A stretch of DNA of 51,190 nt from Photobacterium ganghwense (GTDB lineage: Bacteria; Pseudomonadota; Gammaproteobacteria; Enterobacterales; Vibrionaceae): the NCBI RefSeq assembly GCF_003025595.1, contig NZ_PYMI01000004.1:734939-786128 (forward strand), written 5' to 3'. The notes beneath the pieces were generated by a model. The model saw only the letters and a list, made by a program, of their open reading frames with translations. It was not told the DNA's origin and did no database searches. Shown here piece after piece: positions 29,306-38,217 of this stretch (position 1 is the stretch's first letter; every line of letters starts with the position of its first letter). The position numbers and the translations under genes were made by a program.

Positions 29306-30130
29306 ATGAAACAACTGATTTTGAATGATGCCGTTCTGGCAGAAATCGCGAAAGTCTCTGAAGTGGCAGACTATCTTTGGCAACGGGAATGGGCAGAACG
29401 CAACGGGGGAAACATTTCCGTTTTACTGACAGATATTTTTGGCGAACTACCCGATGATCTTAATAGCTATCCATACCAAACGCTGGCAATGATTGGAGAT
29501 GATACTTTCCCGCGTCATAGTGCCGGACACATATTTTTCGTTAAAGGTACTGGTGAACGCATCCGCGAACTTCGCCGTCCCGATTTAGCCGGCTGTATTC
29601 TGCGCATTGATGATGAAGCCAAAGGTTATCACCTTCTGTGGGGAGGGGGTAACCGCTGTGACTTTGCTCCGACAAGCGAGTTTATCTCACATGTCGAGAT
29701 TATCATGGCCAAACGTCATAGCGGCTCCGACGATCGCTGCGTCGTACATACCCACCCACTGGAATTGATTGTCCTGTCACACCACCCTGACTATGCCCAT
29801 AGCGATAAAGTTTATACCCACGCTTGCTGGCAAATGTTACCGGAAGTCAGAGCCTTTGTTCCCCGTGGAATTGGTATCGTGCCCTACTGCATGCCAGGGA
29901 GTAAAACAATGGCTGACGGCACCCGTGACAAATTGCTTCAACACGATGTTGCGGTATGGGAAAAACACGGCGCTGTAGCCACCGGCAGCGACGCATTAAC
30001 CGCTTTCGACTACATTGATGTCGCCAATAAAGGGGCCAAGCTATTCCTGAAATGTCTGGCAAGCGGGTTTATACCGGAAGGAGTCAGTGTCGAAAATATG
30101 CAGGCATTGAAGGACACCTTTAATCTTTGA
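29306..30130 (+). CDS. rhaD: Rhamnulose-1-phosphate aldolase RhaD
   Basis: A 274-residue class II aldolase, the same length as E. coli RhaD, that splits L-rhamnulose-1-P into dihydroxyacetone phosphate and L-lactaldehyde. NGGNISVLL near residue 32 and the zinc ligands in VVHTHPLEL are visible, with EKHGAVATGSDALTAFDYID near the C-terminus. It is the last gene of rhaBAMD and is followed by a terminator. No lactaldehyde reductase or dehydrogenase is present in the window. Confidence 0.97.
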   Translation: MKQLILNDAVLAEIAKVSEVADYLWQREWAERNGGNISVLLTDIFGELPDDLNSYPYQTLAMIGDDTFPRHSAGHIFFVKGTGERIRELRRPDLAGCILRIDDEAKGYHLLWGGGNRCDFAPTSEFISHVEIIMAKRHSGSDDRCVVHTHPLELIVLSHHPDYAHSDKVYTHACWQMLPEVRAFVPRGIGIVPYCMPGSKTMADGTRDKLLQHDVAVWEKHGAVATGSDALTAFDYIDVANKGAKLFLKCLASGFIPEGVSVENMQALKDTFNL

Positions 30131-30188
30131 GATAACAAAGGCCTCTAATCAAGCAGTAGACAATCTGACGATGCCAATCTCAGTATCA

Positions 30189-30228
30189 AAAAGCCTGTCA
30201 GCGAAATTCATCACTGCCAGGCTTTTTT
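30189..30228 (+). terminator. Intrinsic terminator of the rhaBAMD operon
   Basis: AAGCCTGTCA pairs, with one mismatch, with TGCCAGGCTT, followed by TTTTTT. It begins about 60 bp after rhaD. Confidence 0.75.
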
Positions 30229-30346
30229 AAGCAAGATCACACTCAGGATATTTCCATTTTTTCTACATCATATCTATGATCTGCATCACTTGAGCCTATT
30301 GAGTGTTTTATCTACTTTAAAAGCTCAAGACCCCAGGAATGAAAAT

Positions 30347-31153
30347 ATGTTTCAATTAAATTGTGAAGACTTTTTCAAAACGTCTGACAGTACAATTTGT
30401 ACCGAAATACGCTCGCCTCAGGAAGCCTACCCTGAGCATGCTCACGATTTTCATGAACTTATTATTGTGACCAAAGGAGCTGGTCAGCATATTATTAACG
30501 ACGTGCCGACTAATTTGTCACAGAACTATATTTGCTACCTTTCCCCAAAAGACCGTCATCTGTACGAACAAGTCGATAACCTACATTTGACCAATATCTT
30601 GTTCAAGAAAAACAAGCTGGCCTACTCCCCGCTGCTGAAAAGCATGCTGCCCAAGGATGAAGACGAACAAAACAGTTGGTTCATTACTGCCGAGAGCATG
30701 AAAAAGGTAAACCTGTTACTCAACCAAATTGAGTATGAATCCCAGCATCACACCGTGGATTCACGGCTAATGACTGAAGCCTTGTTTCAACAGTTGGTAG
30801 TGGAACTCTCTCGTGGCCGATTATCATCAGCCTCTAAAAACGAAGCGGATAACAGTATTCTTAAGGTCATCGACTGGATTCAAAACAACTATGCGGAAGA
30901 AATTAGCATTAACACGGTGGCAGACCAGTTTAACGTATCATCACGAACATTGAGCCGCCGCATAAAGCAAATCACTAATCTTTCATTCAATAACTACGTT
31001 CACCGTGTACGCATCAACAACGCGATGAACCTGCTGCACTATTCAGAGCAGTCAATCACTGACATCGCCTTTCAGGTTGGTTACAAAGACAGCAATTATT
31101 TCAGCACCAAATTCAAACGCTTTACCAACCAGACACCGTCAGATTTTCGATAA
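30347..31153 (+). CDS. AraC-family regulator with cupin sensor, RhaS/RhaR-like
   Basis: A 268-residue AraC-type activator with an N-terminal cupin sugar-binding domain (PEHAHDFHELIIVTKGAGQH at about residues 31-50). A C-terminal pair of HTH motifs follows (SINTVADQFNVSSRTLSRRI and SITDIAFQVGYKDSNYFSTK). The length and layout match RhaS/RhaR, the rhamnose-responsive activators. AGGAA at 30335-30339 selects the ATG at 30347 over a TTG at 30290. It lies just after the rha terminator in the same direction, so it probably has its own promoter and activates rhaBAMD and perhaps the TRAP operon. Only one such regulator is present, whereas E. coli has two. Confidence 0.88.
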   Translation: MFQLNCEDFFKTSDSTICTEIRSPQEAYPEHAHDFHELIIVTKGAGQHIINDVPTNLSQNYICYLSPKDRHLYEQVDNLHLTNILFKKNKLAYSPLLKSMLPKDEDEQNSWFITAESMKKVNLLLNQIEYESQHHTVDSRLMTEALFQQLVVELSRGRLSSASKNEADNSILKVIDWIQNNYAEEISINTVADQFNVSSRTLSRRIKQITNLSFNNYVHRVRINNAMNLLHYSEQSITDIAFQVGYKDSNYFSTKFKRFTNQTPSDFR

Positions 31154-31258
31154 AGAATGCAAACGCGCCCCAGAGCCGGGACAAAATTAAAGAGCAGGGC
31201 GAATAGCATACAGCCCCAGCGAATCTCACACCGAGGCGGTACAGATGTGATTGGCTGG

Positions 31259-32641
31259 TTATTCGCAAGGTGGCGCGATGTGAATCAGTGCCAGTCCACC
31301 TAGCGACGTTTCACGATATTTCTTATTCATGTCTTTGCCGGTCTGATACATAGTCTCAATAACTTTATCCAGAGAGATAAGGCATTTGCTGGTACGCTTT
31401 AACGCCATTCTTGATGCATTGATCGCTTTCATGGCCCCCATGGCATTTCGTTCAATACAAGGCACCTGCACCAGGCCACCTATCGGGTCGCAGGTCATTC
31501 CGAGTGAATGCTCCATAGCAATTTCCGCCGCCATGCAGATTTGTTCGTTACTGCCGCCACGCAATGCCGTCAGCCCCGCGGCAGCCATTGACGATGAGAC
31601 CCCCACTTCACCCTGACACCCTACTTCCGCACCAGAGATCGAAGCATTGGTTTTATACAAAATACCGATTGCGCCTGATACTGCGAGGAAATCTTTCAGC
31701 TGCTTGGTATCCAGCGCCTTTATAAAACGATGGTAATACATCAATACTGCCGGAATGACGCCTGCGGCACCGTTCGTCGGCGAGGTCACAACCTGTCCGC
31801 CAGCCGCGTTTTCTTCACTGACCGCAAACGCGAACAGATTGATCCAGTCCATGATCTCCATCGGATCATTTTCAATGGCGGCATTGGCTTCCAGCTTTTT
31901 CAGCAAATTAGGTGCACGCCGGGTGACATTCAGCCCACCTTCCAGAATGCCCTCTGTTTCAAAGCCGCGTTCCATACAATGAGTCATCACACGCCAGATT
32001 TGTTCGGCTTTGGTGTTAATGGCTGCCATATCCTGAAAAGCCAGTTCATTTCGCAGAATCATGCCACCCAAGCTCATCCCATTCTTTTCAGCCCTGAGCA
32101 GCATTTCATCGGCAGAAGAAAAAGGAAACTCGACAGCGACCGGTTTCTCTGTACTGCCATTTTGCAACTCATCGCCAGTAGCAATAAAACCGCCGCCAAT
32201 GGAGTAATAGGTCTCAAACGCCACGATTTGCCCCTGGCTGTCCAAAGCGGTAATGGTCATCCCATTTTCATGCAGAGGCAGATTTTCCTGATGAAACCGC
32301 ATATCCGTCTGATAATTGAAGGCTATTTCATGACGGCCATCGAGCAACAACAGCCCCTTATCCATAGCTTGACGCATCGCCTGATTGGCACTTGAGATTT
32401 TGATGGTATCCGGCTTATTGCCCAACAGCCCCAGTATCGTCGCCCGGTCGGTATGGTGCCCGATCCCAGTCAGTGACAGTGACCCGTACAGATCCACCTG
32501 AACCCGAACTACCGATTCCAGTTTTGAATTAAGCAAACGGGTGAACTGAAATCCCGCAATCATTGGCCCATTGGTGTGTGAGCTCGAAGGCCCGACCCCA
32601 ATCTTGTAGATATCAAAAATAGACAGCATAAACTCACTCAT
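31259..32641 (-). CDS. sdaA: L-serine dehydratase, single-chain Fe-S type (SdaA family)
   Basis: A 460-residue enzyme that deaminates L-serine to pyruvate and ammonia with a [4Fe-4S] cluster. The N-terminal [19 protein letters not shown] motif is followed by the C-terminal alpha domain, whose cluster cysteines are visible in [11 protein letters not shown] and [19 protein letters not shown]. Length is close to E. coli SdaA (454). The ATG at 32641 overlaps the stop of the upstream symporter gene (TAATG), a coupling signal; an internal ATG at 32629 is an alternative start. It sits downstream of an SSS symporter and at the edge of the unknown catabolic block, so it may serve serine import or a pathway product. 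Confidence 0.92.
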   Translation of the reverse strand: MSEFMLSIFDIYKIGVGPSSSHTNGPMIAGFQFTRLLNSKLESVVRVQVDLYGSLSLTGIGHHTDRATILGLLGNKPDTIKISSANQAMRQAMDKGLLLLDGRHEIAFNYQTDMRFHQENLPLHENGMTITALDSQGQIVAFETYYSIGGGFIATGDELQNGSTEKPVAVEFPFSSADEMLLRAEKNGMSLGGMILRNELAFQDMAAINTKAEQIWRVMTHCMERGFETEGILEGGLNVTRRAPNLLKKLEANAAIENDPMEIMDWINLFAFAVSEENAAGGQVVTSPTNGAAGVIPAVLMYYHRFIKALDTKQLKDFLAVSGAIGILYKTNASISGAEVGCQGEVGVSSSMAAAGLTALRGGSNEQICMAAEIAMEHSLGMTCDPIGGLVQVPCIERNAMGAMKAINASRMALKRTSKCLISLDKVIETMYQTGKDMNKKYRETSLGGLALIHIAPPCE

Positions 32642-34182
32642 TATGTCAGTGCAGAATAAAGCCAATCAGGAATAACCATACAAAATGCAATGGTTGCGGC
32701 CGCAAACATCAGCAAACCGTAATGGCTGGCAGTTGGCTTTGCAAAAAGGGACTTTTGATTTTTGAAGAAGGTTTGCTGTTCCGCCGTATTGCTCCCCCAC
32801 CAATAACTGGTGACGATGCCACATAACAGGAACACAGCGGTACCGACAGGAGCAAACCAAGGCCAGGCGATGTTCAGCATCATGCAGCCAAATACCGCAG
32901 CCACGCTGGCAACACTGCCCACGATAATGCCCACCTCATTCGCGCGGGCACAAAATAACCCCAACAAAAATGAGCCCAGTCGAATACCGACAAAAATCGA
33001 AGTTAAACTCGCAATGGTTTTGAGTACAGATTCATTAGAAACCGCCAGCAATGCCGGAACAACCACTAAAGTGGCAGCTAGCAGGCTCATTCTACGGGCA
33101 ATGCCGTCATAGTGACTACCCGGGGCTTCGGGGCGTACAAAGCGCTTATAAATGTCGAAAGTGACAACGGTCGCCATCGAATTATATGTAGAATCCAATG
33201 TCGACATAGCCGCTGCCGCCAACGCAGCAATCACCAGCCCGATGATGACGGGGTTGGTATGGTAAAACACAAAATCGAGGATCACTTCGTTACTGTTTGC
33301 AAACGTTGTGTCCTGATAGAACAGGCTTAACAATACCCCCAGTATCGAAAAAAACAGATAAATGAAAAAAGCGCCATAGCCGCAAAGCAGCATCGACTTC
33401 TGAGCTGTTTTTTCGCACTTGGTGGCTAAGGTACGCTGGATAATTAACTGGTTGGTGCCATACACGCTGAGGTGCAAAAAGCTGACTGCCACCACGCCCG
33501 CCCACAAGCTAGTGTCGACCCCCAGGTCAAACGTCAGGTTGACAATATTGAGGTGATCTCGAGACAGCACACTCGCGGTATTCACTTCCATCAGCAACAC
33601 CGCAAAAATGGCGATACTGCCCGCCACTAACACCGCCGATTGCAGCATATCCGTCCATATCACCGTCGAGATACCGCCGGCATAGGTATAACCTGCAGTA
33701 AAGATACTGATGTAAATAATGGCCTCGGAGATACTGATAGGAAGCACCTGCACCAGAATCAACGACACCGCATACAAGATGACACCGGCTGAAATGCACT
33801 GCACAACAATAAACACGACAGAGTTTATTGTTCTGGCATACACCCCAAACCGATGTTCGAGATACTCATATATTGACGTCAAACCCAGCTTGTAAAACAC
33901 CGGCACAAAGAAGACTACGGCGAAAAAGATAACAATGGGGTAGTTAAGATGAACGCTCATCGCTTCCATACCTGCGCTGTATACCCAACCGGGCATACCG
34001 ACAAATGTCATCGCACTGATGTAAGTCGCCAGGATCGACACACCAGCGGTAAACCAACCAAATTGTTTGCCACCGGTAGAAAAGTCGCCACTTACCTTGT
34101 CGCGCCGACTCACTAAATAGCTGATTAAAATGGTAATTGATACGTATAACGCGATCACCACAAAACTTGAGTACGTAACCAT
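32641..34182 (-). CDS. Sodium:solute symporter (SSS family), paralogue 1
   Basis: A 513-residue inner-membrane protein with about 13 hydrophobic segments, typical of Na+-coupled SSS symporters. Family blocks include STGGKQFGWFTAGVSILATY, LTSIYEYLEHRFG and AALAAAAMSTLDSTYNSMAT (the sodium-site Ser/Thr region). It is clearly related to the symporter at 45979-47712, sharing HLNYP(I/L)VIFF and LTSIYEY. Its stop overlaps the sdaA start, so one transcript covers both. It is divergent from an MFS gene; the shared promoter region carries a CRP-like site and a LacI-type palindrome. The substrate is unknown; serine or the compound metabolised by the downstream block are candidates. Confidence 0.92.
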   Translation of the reverse strand: MVTYSSFVVIALYVSITILISYLVSRRDKVSGDFSTGGKQFGWFTAGVSILATYISAMTFVGMPGWVYSAGMEAMSVHLNYPIVIFFAVVFFVPVFYKLGLTSIYEYLEHRFGVYARTINSVVFIVVQCISAGVILYAVSLILVQVLPISISEAIIYISIFTAGYTYAGGISTVIWTDMLQSAVLVAGSIAIFAVLLMEVNTASVLSRDHLNIVNLTFDLGVDTSLWAGVVAVSFLHLSVYGTNQLIIQRTLATKCEKTAQKSMLLCGYGAFFIYLFFSILGVLLSLFYQDTTFANSNEVILDFVFYHTNPVIIGLVIAALAAAAMSTLDSTYNSMATVVTFDIYKRFVRPEAPGSHYDGIARRMSLLAATLVVVPALLAVSNESVLKTIASLTSIFVGIRLGSFLLGLFCARANEVGIIVGSVASVAAVFGCMMLNIAWPWFAPVGTAVFLLCGIVTSYWWGSNTAEQQTFFKNQKSLFAKPTASHYGLLMFAAATIAFCMVIPDWLYSALT

Positions 34183-34270
34183 TTTAAGGTTTTCCTAATC
34201 CCTGTCAGTGATTGATTTTCGATCCATATTACTTAAAAAAGCCCACAATGGATTAAACACCAGCCATAAC

Positions 34271-34286
34271 TGTGACTAGAATCACC
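34271..34286. promoter_or_regulatory. CRP-like site in the divergent promoter
   Basis: TGTGACTAGAATCACC matches nine of the ten conserved positions of TGTGA-N6-TCACA. It lies 89 bp before the symporter start and about 235 bp before the MFS start. Confidence 0.65.
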
Positions 34287-34357
34287 AAGATTACTGAGAA
34301 ACTATTCAGTAACTGTATAACCAGTTCCTGAGTGAGATCCAGATCACCAAAACCCAC

Positions 34358-34379
34358 AAAATGGGTACGCACTCATTTT
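34358..34379. promoter_or_regulatory. LacI-type operator, 22-bp palindrome upstream of the MFS gene
   Basis: A 22-bp inverted repeat with outer arms AAAATG/CATTTT, exactly centred on CG (core GGGTACGCAC). It shares TGGGTACG with the TGGATACG of the sites at 41402, 43650 and 43909. A central CG is characteristic of LacI-family operators. Confidence 0.6.
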
Positions 34380-34388
34380 AAACTTGAT

Positions 34389-34405
34389 AATGATCACAGA
34401 TCATT
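34389..34405. repeat. Perfect 7-bp inverted repeat AATGATC/GATCATT
   Basis: Separated by ACA and located 10 bp after the LacI-type palindrome. It could be a second regulator site in the MFS promoter; nothing identifies the protein. Confidence 0.4.
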
Positions 34406-34521
34406 TAACCGAAAAAAAATTACTATCCTCAACGCAATGAAAACGGGAAGGATCCTTGAGCGATCATTATCCGTGAACTTAAAAGTCCAAAAATCCTAAT
34501 TGAAATAGAGGTTTATCGGTC

Positions 34522-35826
34522 ATGAATGCCAAACGACACATGAGCGAAGTTCCTATGATTCAAAGGGTAGCGGCCTATCTAGCGATTCTGGTCGGTTACT
34601 TTTTCTATTGTTATAACTTTGTAATTATTGATTACGTACGCCCATATATTGTTGAAGCTTACGACGGGATCAGCCTGTCAGATACTGCACAGTTCTATAC
34701 CTGGCAATCCGTCGGTGCCTTGATTGGAGCATTGAGCTGTGCCTGGTTCGCCACAAAATTTGGTAAGAAATCCACGCTGATCGCCATCACTGCGTTAAAC
34801 GGTAGCGCGACCATCATTAATATGATGTTTACCGACTACTCAACCTGGGCAGCGATGCGTTTCATTATTGGTCTTTCTCTGGGAGGCTATTTTACCGTTG
34901 CTGTCAGCCTGATGATTGGCCTGTTTACCCCGACAGTACGCGGGAAGCTGACCGCATTTGCTTCATCAATGTTCTCCGTTGCCCTGATGGTAATGGGTGC
35001 GTATGCCGCCTTTATTTCAAGCGTTGACGCCCCTTGGGAAAGTTTGATGTGGGTCGGGGGTGTTCCGCCTCTGGTCGCCGCCGTGGCCATGGTATTTGTG
35101 CTACCGAGCGATAAAAAAGTGATCGCTTACGGGGAAGAAGATCAAGACATGGGATCACAGGCAGATCCTACCCAATTGAAAGCTAAACAAGGCTCCTGGG
35201 GCGAGATGCTGAGCAAACCCTATCGCATACTCACCATCACCTGTCTTCTTCTTGCGGGTCTGAACTTCTACGGCTACCAATTTTTCAGCGGCTTCGTAAC
35301 AACGTACCTGAAAGAAGTGCGTGAGTTCGACGGCTCCACCATCGGTGTCATTTTCTCCATCTCAGCGTTTGGTTCTCTGTTTGGTGCCTGGGTTTGGGGT
35401 GCTATCGCCGATAAATTTGGCCGAAAAGTGAATGCCTTTGGCTTCATTTTGGCGGGCATCATGGCGTCGGTCTTCTTTGTAGCACCGGGAGATCTGATGA
35501 TTGGCAGCCTCAACATGCTGGCTATTCTCGGCCTGATTTACAACTTTGGCCTCTCAGCTTCTGCGGTGTGGGGCGGTTACTTCTCTGAACTGTTTCCGGC
35601 TCATCTGCGCAACTTTGGCGCAGCCTTGTTCCACGGAGGCCGAATCATCGGCATGTGGGCGCCAATGGTACTGATCTTCATTCAAGAGCGCACGGATCTG
35701 CAAACGGCGATGTGGGGTTCCCCTGTTGTATGGATTGCGGCGGGTCTGTTGTGGCTGTCCCTACCAGAAACACTCAAAGGCGGTCTGTTCGACAAGGACA
35801 AGAAAGCACAAACGGCAAAAGCCTGA
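34522..35826 (+). CDS. MFS transporter, sugar/organic-acid symporter type
   Basis: A 434-residue major facilitator with 12 predicted membrane segments. The loop 2-3 motif region is WFATKFGKKSTL and the loop 8-9 repeat is WGAIADKFGRK. VYF-like SLGGYFTVAVSLMIGLFTP and LSASAVWGGYFSELFPAHLR (with conserved PAHLRN) place it near the aromatic-acid/metabolite:H+ symporters. It imports an unknown, probably anionic, compound. AGAGG upstream supports the ATG at 34522. It is the first gene of a two-gene unit with the SnoaL-like gene 97 bp downstream, and its promoter carries one of the shared LacI-type palindromes. Confidence 0.88.
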   Translation: MNAKRHMSEVPMIQRVAAYLAILVGYFFYCYNFVIIDYVRPYIVEAYDGISLSDTAQFYTWQSVGALIGALSCAWFATKFGKKSTLIAITALNGSATIINMMFTDYSTWAAMRFIIGLSLGGYFTVAVSLMIGLFTPTVRGKLTAFASSMFSVALMVMGAYAAFISSVDAPWESLMWVGGVPPLVAAVAMVFVLPSDKKVIAYGEEDQDMGSQADPTQLKAKQGSWGEMLSKPYRILTITCLLLAGLNFYGYQFFSGFVTTYLKEVREFDGSTIGVIFSISAFGSLFGAWVWGAIADKFGRKVNAFGFILAGIMASVFFVAPGDLMIGSLNMLAILGLIYNFGLSASAVWGGYFSELFPAHLRNFGAALFHGGRIIGMWAPMVLIFIQERTDLQTAMWGSPVVWIAAGLLWLSLPETLKGGLFDKDKKAQTAKA

Positions 35827-35839
35827 CTGAAATGACATA

Positions 35840-35862
35840 TCCGGTTGGTACAACCAGCCGGA
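35840..35862 (+). other. Intercistronic hairpin between the MFS and SnoaL genes
   Basis: TCCGGTTGGT pairs with ACCAGCCGGA (one G-T pair) around a three-base loop, without a T-run. It is more likely an RNA-stability or processing element than a terminator. Confidence 0.45.
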
Positions 35863-35923
35863 ACCCCAAACATCTTCAAGCCCTGCGCCCAAGCGGGCTC
35901 GACAGCAAACAAGAGAGATTACA

Positions 35924-36940
35924 ATGGCGAAATATCAAGAAGCTAAACGTGTTGTTCGCAACTATTTTTCGGCGATGGAAAACGCAACCCATGAAAACGT
36001 GGCCGAAGTGCTGAAGGCTCATACGTCTGACGACTATTTATGGCGCGGCGTGTACCCGTTCCGCGAACAGCAAGGAGCCCAAGCCGCCGCTGACGTTTTC
36101 TGGTCACCGTTGATGAAATCAATGACTCGCATGCAGCGACGTCAGGACATCTTTATCGGCGGTAATAACGAAATCAATCCTGATGAAATCTGGGTAATGA
36201 GCATGGGCAACTTCATGGGGCTGTTTGATACGGAATATCTGGGAATGCGCCCAACCGGAAAAATCATGAACATCCGATACGCAGAATTTAACTGTGTTGA
36301 AAACGGTAAAATCACGAAAACAGGTTTGTTCTTGGATCTGCTAGGTGTCATGGATCAGGCAGGTTGTTACCCACTACCACCATCAACCGGCAAACACTAC
36401 GTGTATCCGGGCCCACGTAACCATGATGGCCTGCTGTTTGAGGATGCGGCATCCGAAGAAGGCATCGCCACACTGGCTCTGGTTAACAAGATGGTTGATG
36501 ACCTGTCAACTCTTAACGACAGCGGCGCGATGGGTTGCCCGCCGGAAGTGCTTGAAAAAAGCTGGTCGAAAGACATGATTTGGTACGGCCCGTGTGGTAT
36601 CGGCGCTTCCTATACCATTCCACGCTACCAGCAGCAGCACCAGCTTCCCTTCCGTAATAACCTGAAGGATAAGAAGTTTAATGGCCACGTTTGCCGCTTT
36701 GCTGAAGGCAACTTTGCTTGTTTCTTCGGCTGGCCGAACCTATCTAATACTCCGATCGGCGGCTTCCTGGGAATGACTGGCGGTGAAATCCGTGCCGATA
36801 TGCAGGTGGTCGATGTTTACTACCGTGACGGTGACAAACTTTCTGAAAACTGGGTACTGATTGACCTGCCATACTGGCTGAAACAGCAAGGCCTGGATGT
36901 GTTCGAGCGCACACAGAAGATCATGAATCCTTCACTTTAA
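35924..36940 (+). CDS. Double-domain SnoaL/NTF2-like protein, paralogue 1
   Basis: A 338-residue cytoplasmic protein made of two SnoaL-like (NTF2-fold) halves: residues about 8-150 (TGKIMNIRYAEFNCVENGKI) and about 165-335 (WYGPCGIGASYTI ... SENWVLIDLPYWL). SnoaL-type domains usually catalyse aldol-type cyclisation, dehydration or isomerisation with an acidic residue and no metal. The halves match paralogue 3 at 44991-45986: both have TGK then YxExxCxExxxIT in the first half and WYGPxGIG, GxLGM and ENWVxID in the second. It is encoded directly after an MFS gene, apparently in one unit. The substrate and reaction are unknown; this family is usually left as hypothetical or ester cyclase. Confidence 0.75.
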   Translation: MAKYQEAKRVVRNYFSAMENATHENVAEVLKAHTSDDYLWRGVYPFREQQGAQAAADVFWSPLMKSMTRMQRRQDIFIGGNNEINPDEIWVMSMGNFMGLFDTEYLGMRPTGKIMNIRYAEFNCVENGKITKTGLFLDLLGVMDQAGCYPLPPSTGKHYVYPGPRNHDGLLFEDAASEEGIATLALVNKMVDDLSTLNDSGAMGCPPEVLEKSWSKDMIWYGPCGIGASYTIPRYQQQHQLPFRNNLKDKKFNGHVCRFAEGNFACFFGWPNLSNTPIGGFLGMTGGEIRADMQVVDVYYRDGDKLSENWVLIDLPYWLKQQGLDVFERTQKIMNPSL

Positions 36941-37502
36941 GCCAGTCCTCAAGCCAATCTTACAATCAGTCCCAGCGCCCGAACGCTCCTCTGTTCGGGT
37001 GTCAGTACCCAACTTGTGCCTCATCATGGATGAGGCACTCTTTACCTCGACCTGTTGCCTCCGTCTCGACTGACAGTCTCTCATTGATTCAACAAACACG
37101 GACGAGAACCCACAGTGGTTCTCTTCAGCAAACATTCTTCAACAAGTTTTCTTCAAAAGCTTTCTTTAGCAAAAATTAAGAGACCAAGCAGAGCATCTGG
37201 CTCCAGATGTTAAAACACGATAAATGGCGATCAGATGTGGCTACTGCTCACGGGGAGAATGCTTCGATGGGGGATTTTTATATTGGCGTGACCTTCCACG
37301 TCGACGATAAGAGTTTGAATCACCTGTGATGCTAAAACTCTATTCCGACCGGGTCTAATGTCTGATTTACAATGACTCAGGCCGAGATCAGGTTGTCACT
37401 CAGAGACAGCCGTAGCTCAGCCAAAGTGGTGCGTTAAGAAAAGTGGCAAATGAACCAAAGTCGTGGAGGAACATAAATAGTGGAGGAGCCAAAGCGATCA
37501 AG
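36941..37502. other. 562-bp region without a clear gene; two hairpins and short frames
   Basis: After the SnoaL stop comes CCCGAAC/GTTCGGG (36978-36999), then a strong hairpin GTGCCTCATC/GATGAGGCAC with a three-base loop (37016-37038). The latter is followed by TCTTTACC and probably ends the MFS-SnoaL transcript. Further on, GGGGAGAA precedes a 20-codon frame at 37267-37329 (MGDFYIGVTFHVDDKSLNHL), whose stop overlaps an ATG (TGATG) of a nine-codon frame. These may be remnants of lost genes or chance. Nothing else is recognisable. Confidence 0.4.
37016..37038 (+). terminator. Probable terminator hairpin after the MFS-SnoaL unit
   Basis: A ten-base-pair perfect stem with a three-base loop, 76 bp after the SnoaL stop. 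The T tract is weak, so efficiency is uncertain. Confidence 0.5.
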
Positions 37503-38216
37503 TTAACTAAAGTGATGACTTAACCAGGCATTGATCCGTTGACCCACATTCACAGGCTGCTCTAACGTTGACAGGTGGCCACAATCCGCAATGATGTGTA
37601 AAGTGACGTCAGGTATCTGCTCTGCCATTAAAAGATGGTTACCGATAGGACAAAGCAAATCGTCCCGGCCAGTCACCACCAGTGTCGGCACACTTATATC
37701 ACGTAGCAGCGGTCGGGCATCCGGACGTGAAGCCAGAGCATTTGCATGCGCCTGAAAAGCGTCGATACCCACATTAATGGCCATAGTCGAAATGCAGTCA
37801 GTCAGCCGCGTGTCACCCAACCGACTCGGATGGATCAGCAGCGGCATCAGAACATCCGGTGTAATGGCCTCAAACTCACCATTCAGCGCGCGTTCCACCA
37901 GCGCATTGCGTCGCTCGCTCACCTCTGGTTTTTCATCAGCCGCATTAGTGTCCAATAAGATCAGCCCTTTCACCCGCTCGGGGGCCTGACGATATACTTC
38001 AAATGCGAGGATGCCCCCCATCGACAATCCGCCAAGCACAAAGTGCTCCGGGGCTTCCTGAAGCACCTTACTCGCCAGGTGCGTCATCGACTCCAAATAC
38101 CCCAGCTGAGCCGTCTCTGGCCTCACCCATTTCGGTAATGTCTGATTCACCTCAGCAAACAACGTCTCATCACACAGTAGTCCGGGAAGCCAGAGCAAAG
38201 ACAGAGGCTGTGCCAT
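37503..38216 (-). CDS. Alpha/beta hydrolase
   Basis: A 237-residue alpha/beta hydrolase with the nucleophile elbow GLSMGG (Ser about residue 65), an acid in VTGRDDLLCP and the catalytic His in IADCGHLSTLEQP. The oxyanion region is LWLPGLLCDETLF. It resembles enol-lactone or carboxylic-ester hydrolases of the 3-oxoadipate enol-lactonase group. It is the last gene of the hisD-like, SDR, bicupin, hydrolase operon, starting one base after the bicupin stop. AAGGAG lies inside the end of the bicupin gene, which indicates translational coupling. It may open a lactone or hydrolyse an ester formed earlier in the pathway, which is inference. Confidence 0.9.
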   Translation of the reverse strand: MAQPLSLLWLPGLLCDETLFAEVNQTLPKWVRPETAQLGYLESMTHLASKVLQEAPEHFVLGGLSMGGILAFEVYRQAPERVKGLILLDTNAADEKPEVSERRNALVERALNGEFEAITPDVLMPLLIHPSRLGDTRLTDCISTMAINVGIDAFQAHANALASRPDARPLLRDISVPTLVVTGRDDLLCPIGNHLLMAEQIPDVTLHIIADCGHLSTLEQPVNVGQRINAWLSHHFS

Positions 38217-38217
38217 G

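Larger units (their letters stand above)
34183..34521. other. Divergent promoter region of the symporter-sdaA and MFS-SnoaL units
   Basis: A 339-bp intergenic region with no gene. It contains a good CRP-like site, a 22-bp LacI-type palindrome and a further inverted repeat, each listed separately. Confidence 0.7.

Noticed and set aside
31730..32395. Open frame of 221 codons on the plus strand
   Set aside because: Antisense to sdaA, no recognisable motif.
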